24,773 bases of DNA from positions 1 to 24,773 of the forward strand of contig JAHHTL010000034.1 of NCBI GenBank assembly GCA_020024635.1. Direction: 5' to 3'. A program made the position numbers and the translations under genes. The notes beneath the pieces are model-generated. The model was not told the origin of the DNA. It did not search any database and saw only the letters and a program-made list of their open reading frames with translations. How positions within the stretch are numbered: the first letter of the stretch is position 1; the number at the start of each line of letters is the position of its first letter. The DNA comes from Ruminococcus sp. (GTDB taxonomy: Bacteria > Bacillota > Clostridia > Lachnospirales > Lachnospiraceae). Shown in pieces: positions 24,175 to 24,773 of this stretch.

Positions 24175-24759
24175 TCAATCCGCTTCTATATTCCCTAGTT
24201 GAATTTGCTTTTCTACAATCTGTTTCATGTACTCCCAAATTTCTTTTGAGGTTTCTTCTATATGTTCATTTCTTTTATAAATTTGGGATTTCTTTACCTT
24301 ATGTTCTTTCCAACTAACTCCTTTTGTTGCATCATTTAATAACATTGGTTGTAAATTGTCCAAGAGGTGTGCATATTTTGCATCTATCGTTTCATAAGCT
24401 TCAAATTCTTCCCAAAGATTTCTAAGCATTGTTCCTTGTTCCTTTGGAAGCATACCAAACAGTCGATCGGCGCATGCACTTTCCCTGTCTCGCTTTGTTT
24501 TTGCTCCTTCTTCATCGTAGGCATATGTATCTCCCGCATCAATTTCTACTAAATCATGGATTAATACCATCGTAATTACTTTTGCCACATCCGCTTCTGG
24601 TACATATTCTTTTAATATCACCGCCATAAGTGCAATGTGCCAAGAATGTTCTGCGTCATTCTCTTTCCGATTTCCCTCGGTTAAATATGATTGACGGAAT
24701 ATATTTTTCACTTTATCTATTTCGCAAATAAACTGTAACTGCTGCTCTAATCTTGTCAT
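24175..24759 (-). CDS. HD-domain phosphohydrolase (YfbR/COG1896-like)
   Basis: A 194-residue HD-superfamily protein, probably a metal-dependent nucleotidase on deoxynucleoside monophosphates, like YfbR. Metal ligands are seen as AEHSWHIAL (His38) and LIHDLVEIDAGD (His68-Asp69), with a later Asp in HLLDNLQPMLLND. The start at 24759 has GGGAG upstream and 14 bases remain before the window's right edge, so the promoter is out of view. It is followed by the sirtuin gene in the same direction. Confidence 0.9.
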   Translation of the reverse strand: MTRLEQQLQFICEIDKVKNIFRQSYLTEGNRKENDAEHSWHIALMAVILKEYVPEADVAKVITMVLIHDLVEIDAGDTYAYDEEGAKTKRDRESACADRLFGMLPKEQGTMLRNLWEEFEAYETIDAKYAHLLDNLQPMLLNDATKGVSWKEHKVKKSQIYKRNEHIEETSKEIWEYMKQIVEKQIQLGNIEAD

Positions 24760-24773
24760 GGTTCTCCCTCTTT

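Overview
The window looks like a chromosomal segment of a low-GC, Gram-positive anaerobe of the Clostridia, most likely a gut Lachnospiraceae. The grounds are AT-rich intergenic DNA, strong AGGAGG-type ribosome binding sites, LPXTG-like surface anchoring, an FMN riboswitch on ribU, and the selenium genes of that group. No phage, insertion sequence, CRISPR array, rRNA or tRNA gene was seen. All genes are intact except the first, which runs off the left edge.

Layout, left to right. (1) 1-356, minus: the start of a secreted protein with Lys/Ala/Glu/Arg octapeptide repeats, preceded by a good promoter and a WalR-like box. (2) 607-1956, plus: a MATE efflux pump, convergent with (3) 2103-6338, minus: a 1411-residue wall-anchored surface protein with carbohydrate-binding modules and a transglutaminase-like centre. 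(4) 6457-7361, minus: riboflavin transporter ribU under an FMN riboswitch with its own terminator. (5) 7394-9702, minus: a polar amino acid ABC importer (binding protein, permease, ATPase). (6) 9714-10307, minus: a DUF1307/YehR-like lipoprotein. (7) 10308-19885, minus: a compact selenium gene cluster in the order yedF, selD, selA, selB, LysR regulator, cysteine desulfurase-like protein, DUF3343 protein, tex. (8) 20033-22419, plus: a divergent OPT-family transporter followed by an overlapping PqqD-like gene. (9) 22424-23326, plus: a SAM methyltransferase, convergent through a shared hairpin with (10) 23409-24759, minus: an HD-domain phosphohydrolase and a sirtuin.

The centre of interest is the selenium cluster. 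selD is a selenoprotein gene: its reading frame starts at 19238 and passes an in-frame TGA at 19185-19187, exactly at the catalytic Cys/Sec position of the family. A hairpin fitting the bacterial SECIS rules follows it. A plain ORF search therefore reports selD shortened by about 62 residues. SelD makes selenophosphate, SelA converts seryl-tRNA(Sec) to Sec-tRNA, and SelB delivers it to the UGA, so the cluster needs its own product to make SelD. YedF, the desulfurase-like enzyme and the DUF3343 protein carry cysteine motifs fit for handling S or Se. The LysR protein is the likely local regulator. Three consecutive ATGA overlaps (selB/lysR, lysR/desulfurase, desulfurase/DUF3343) point to translational coupling. 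The tRNA(Sec) gene is not in this window.
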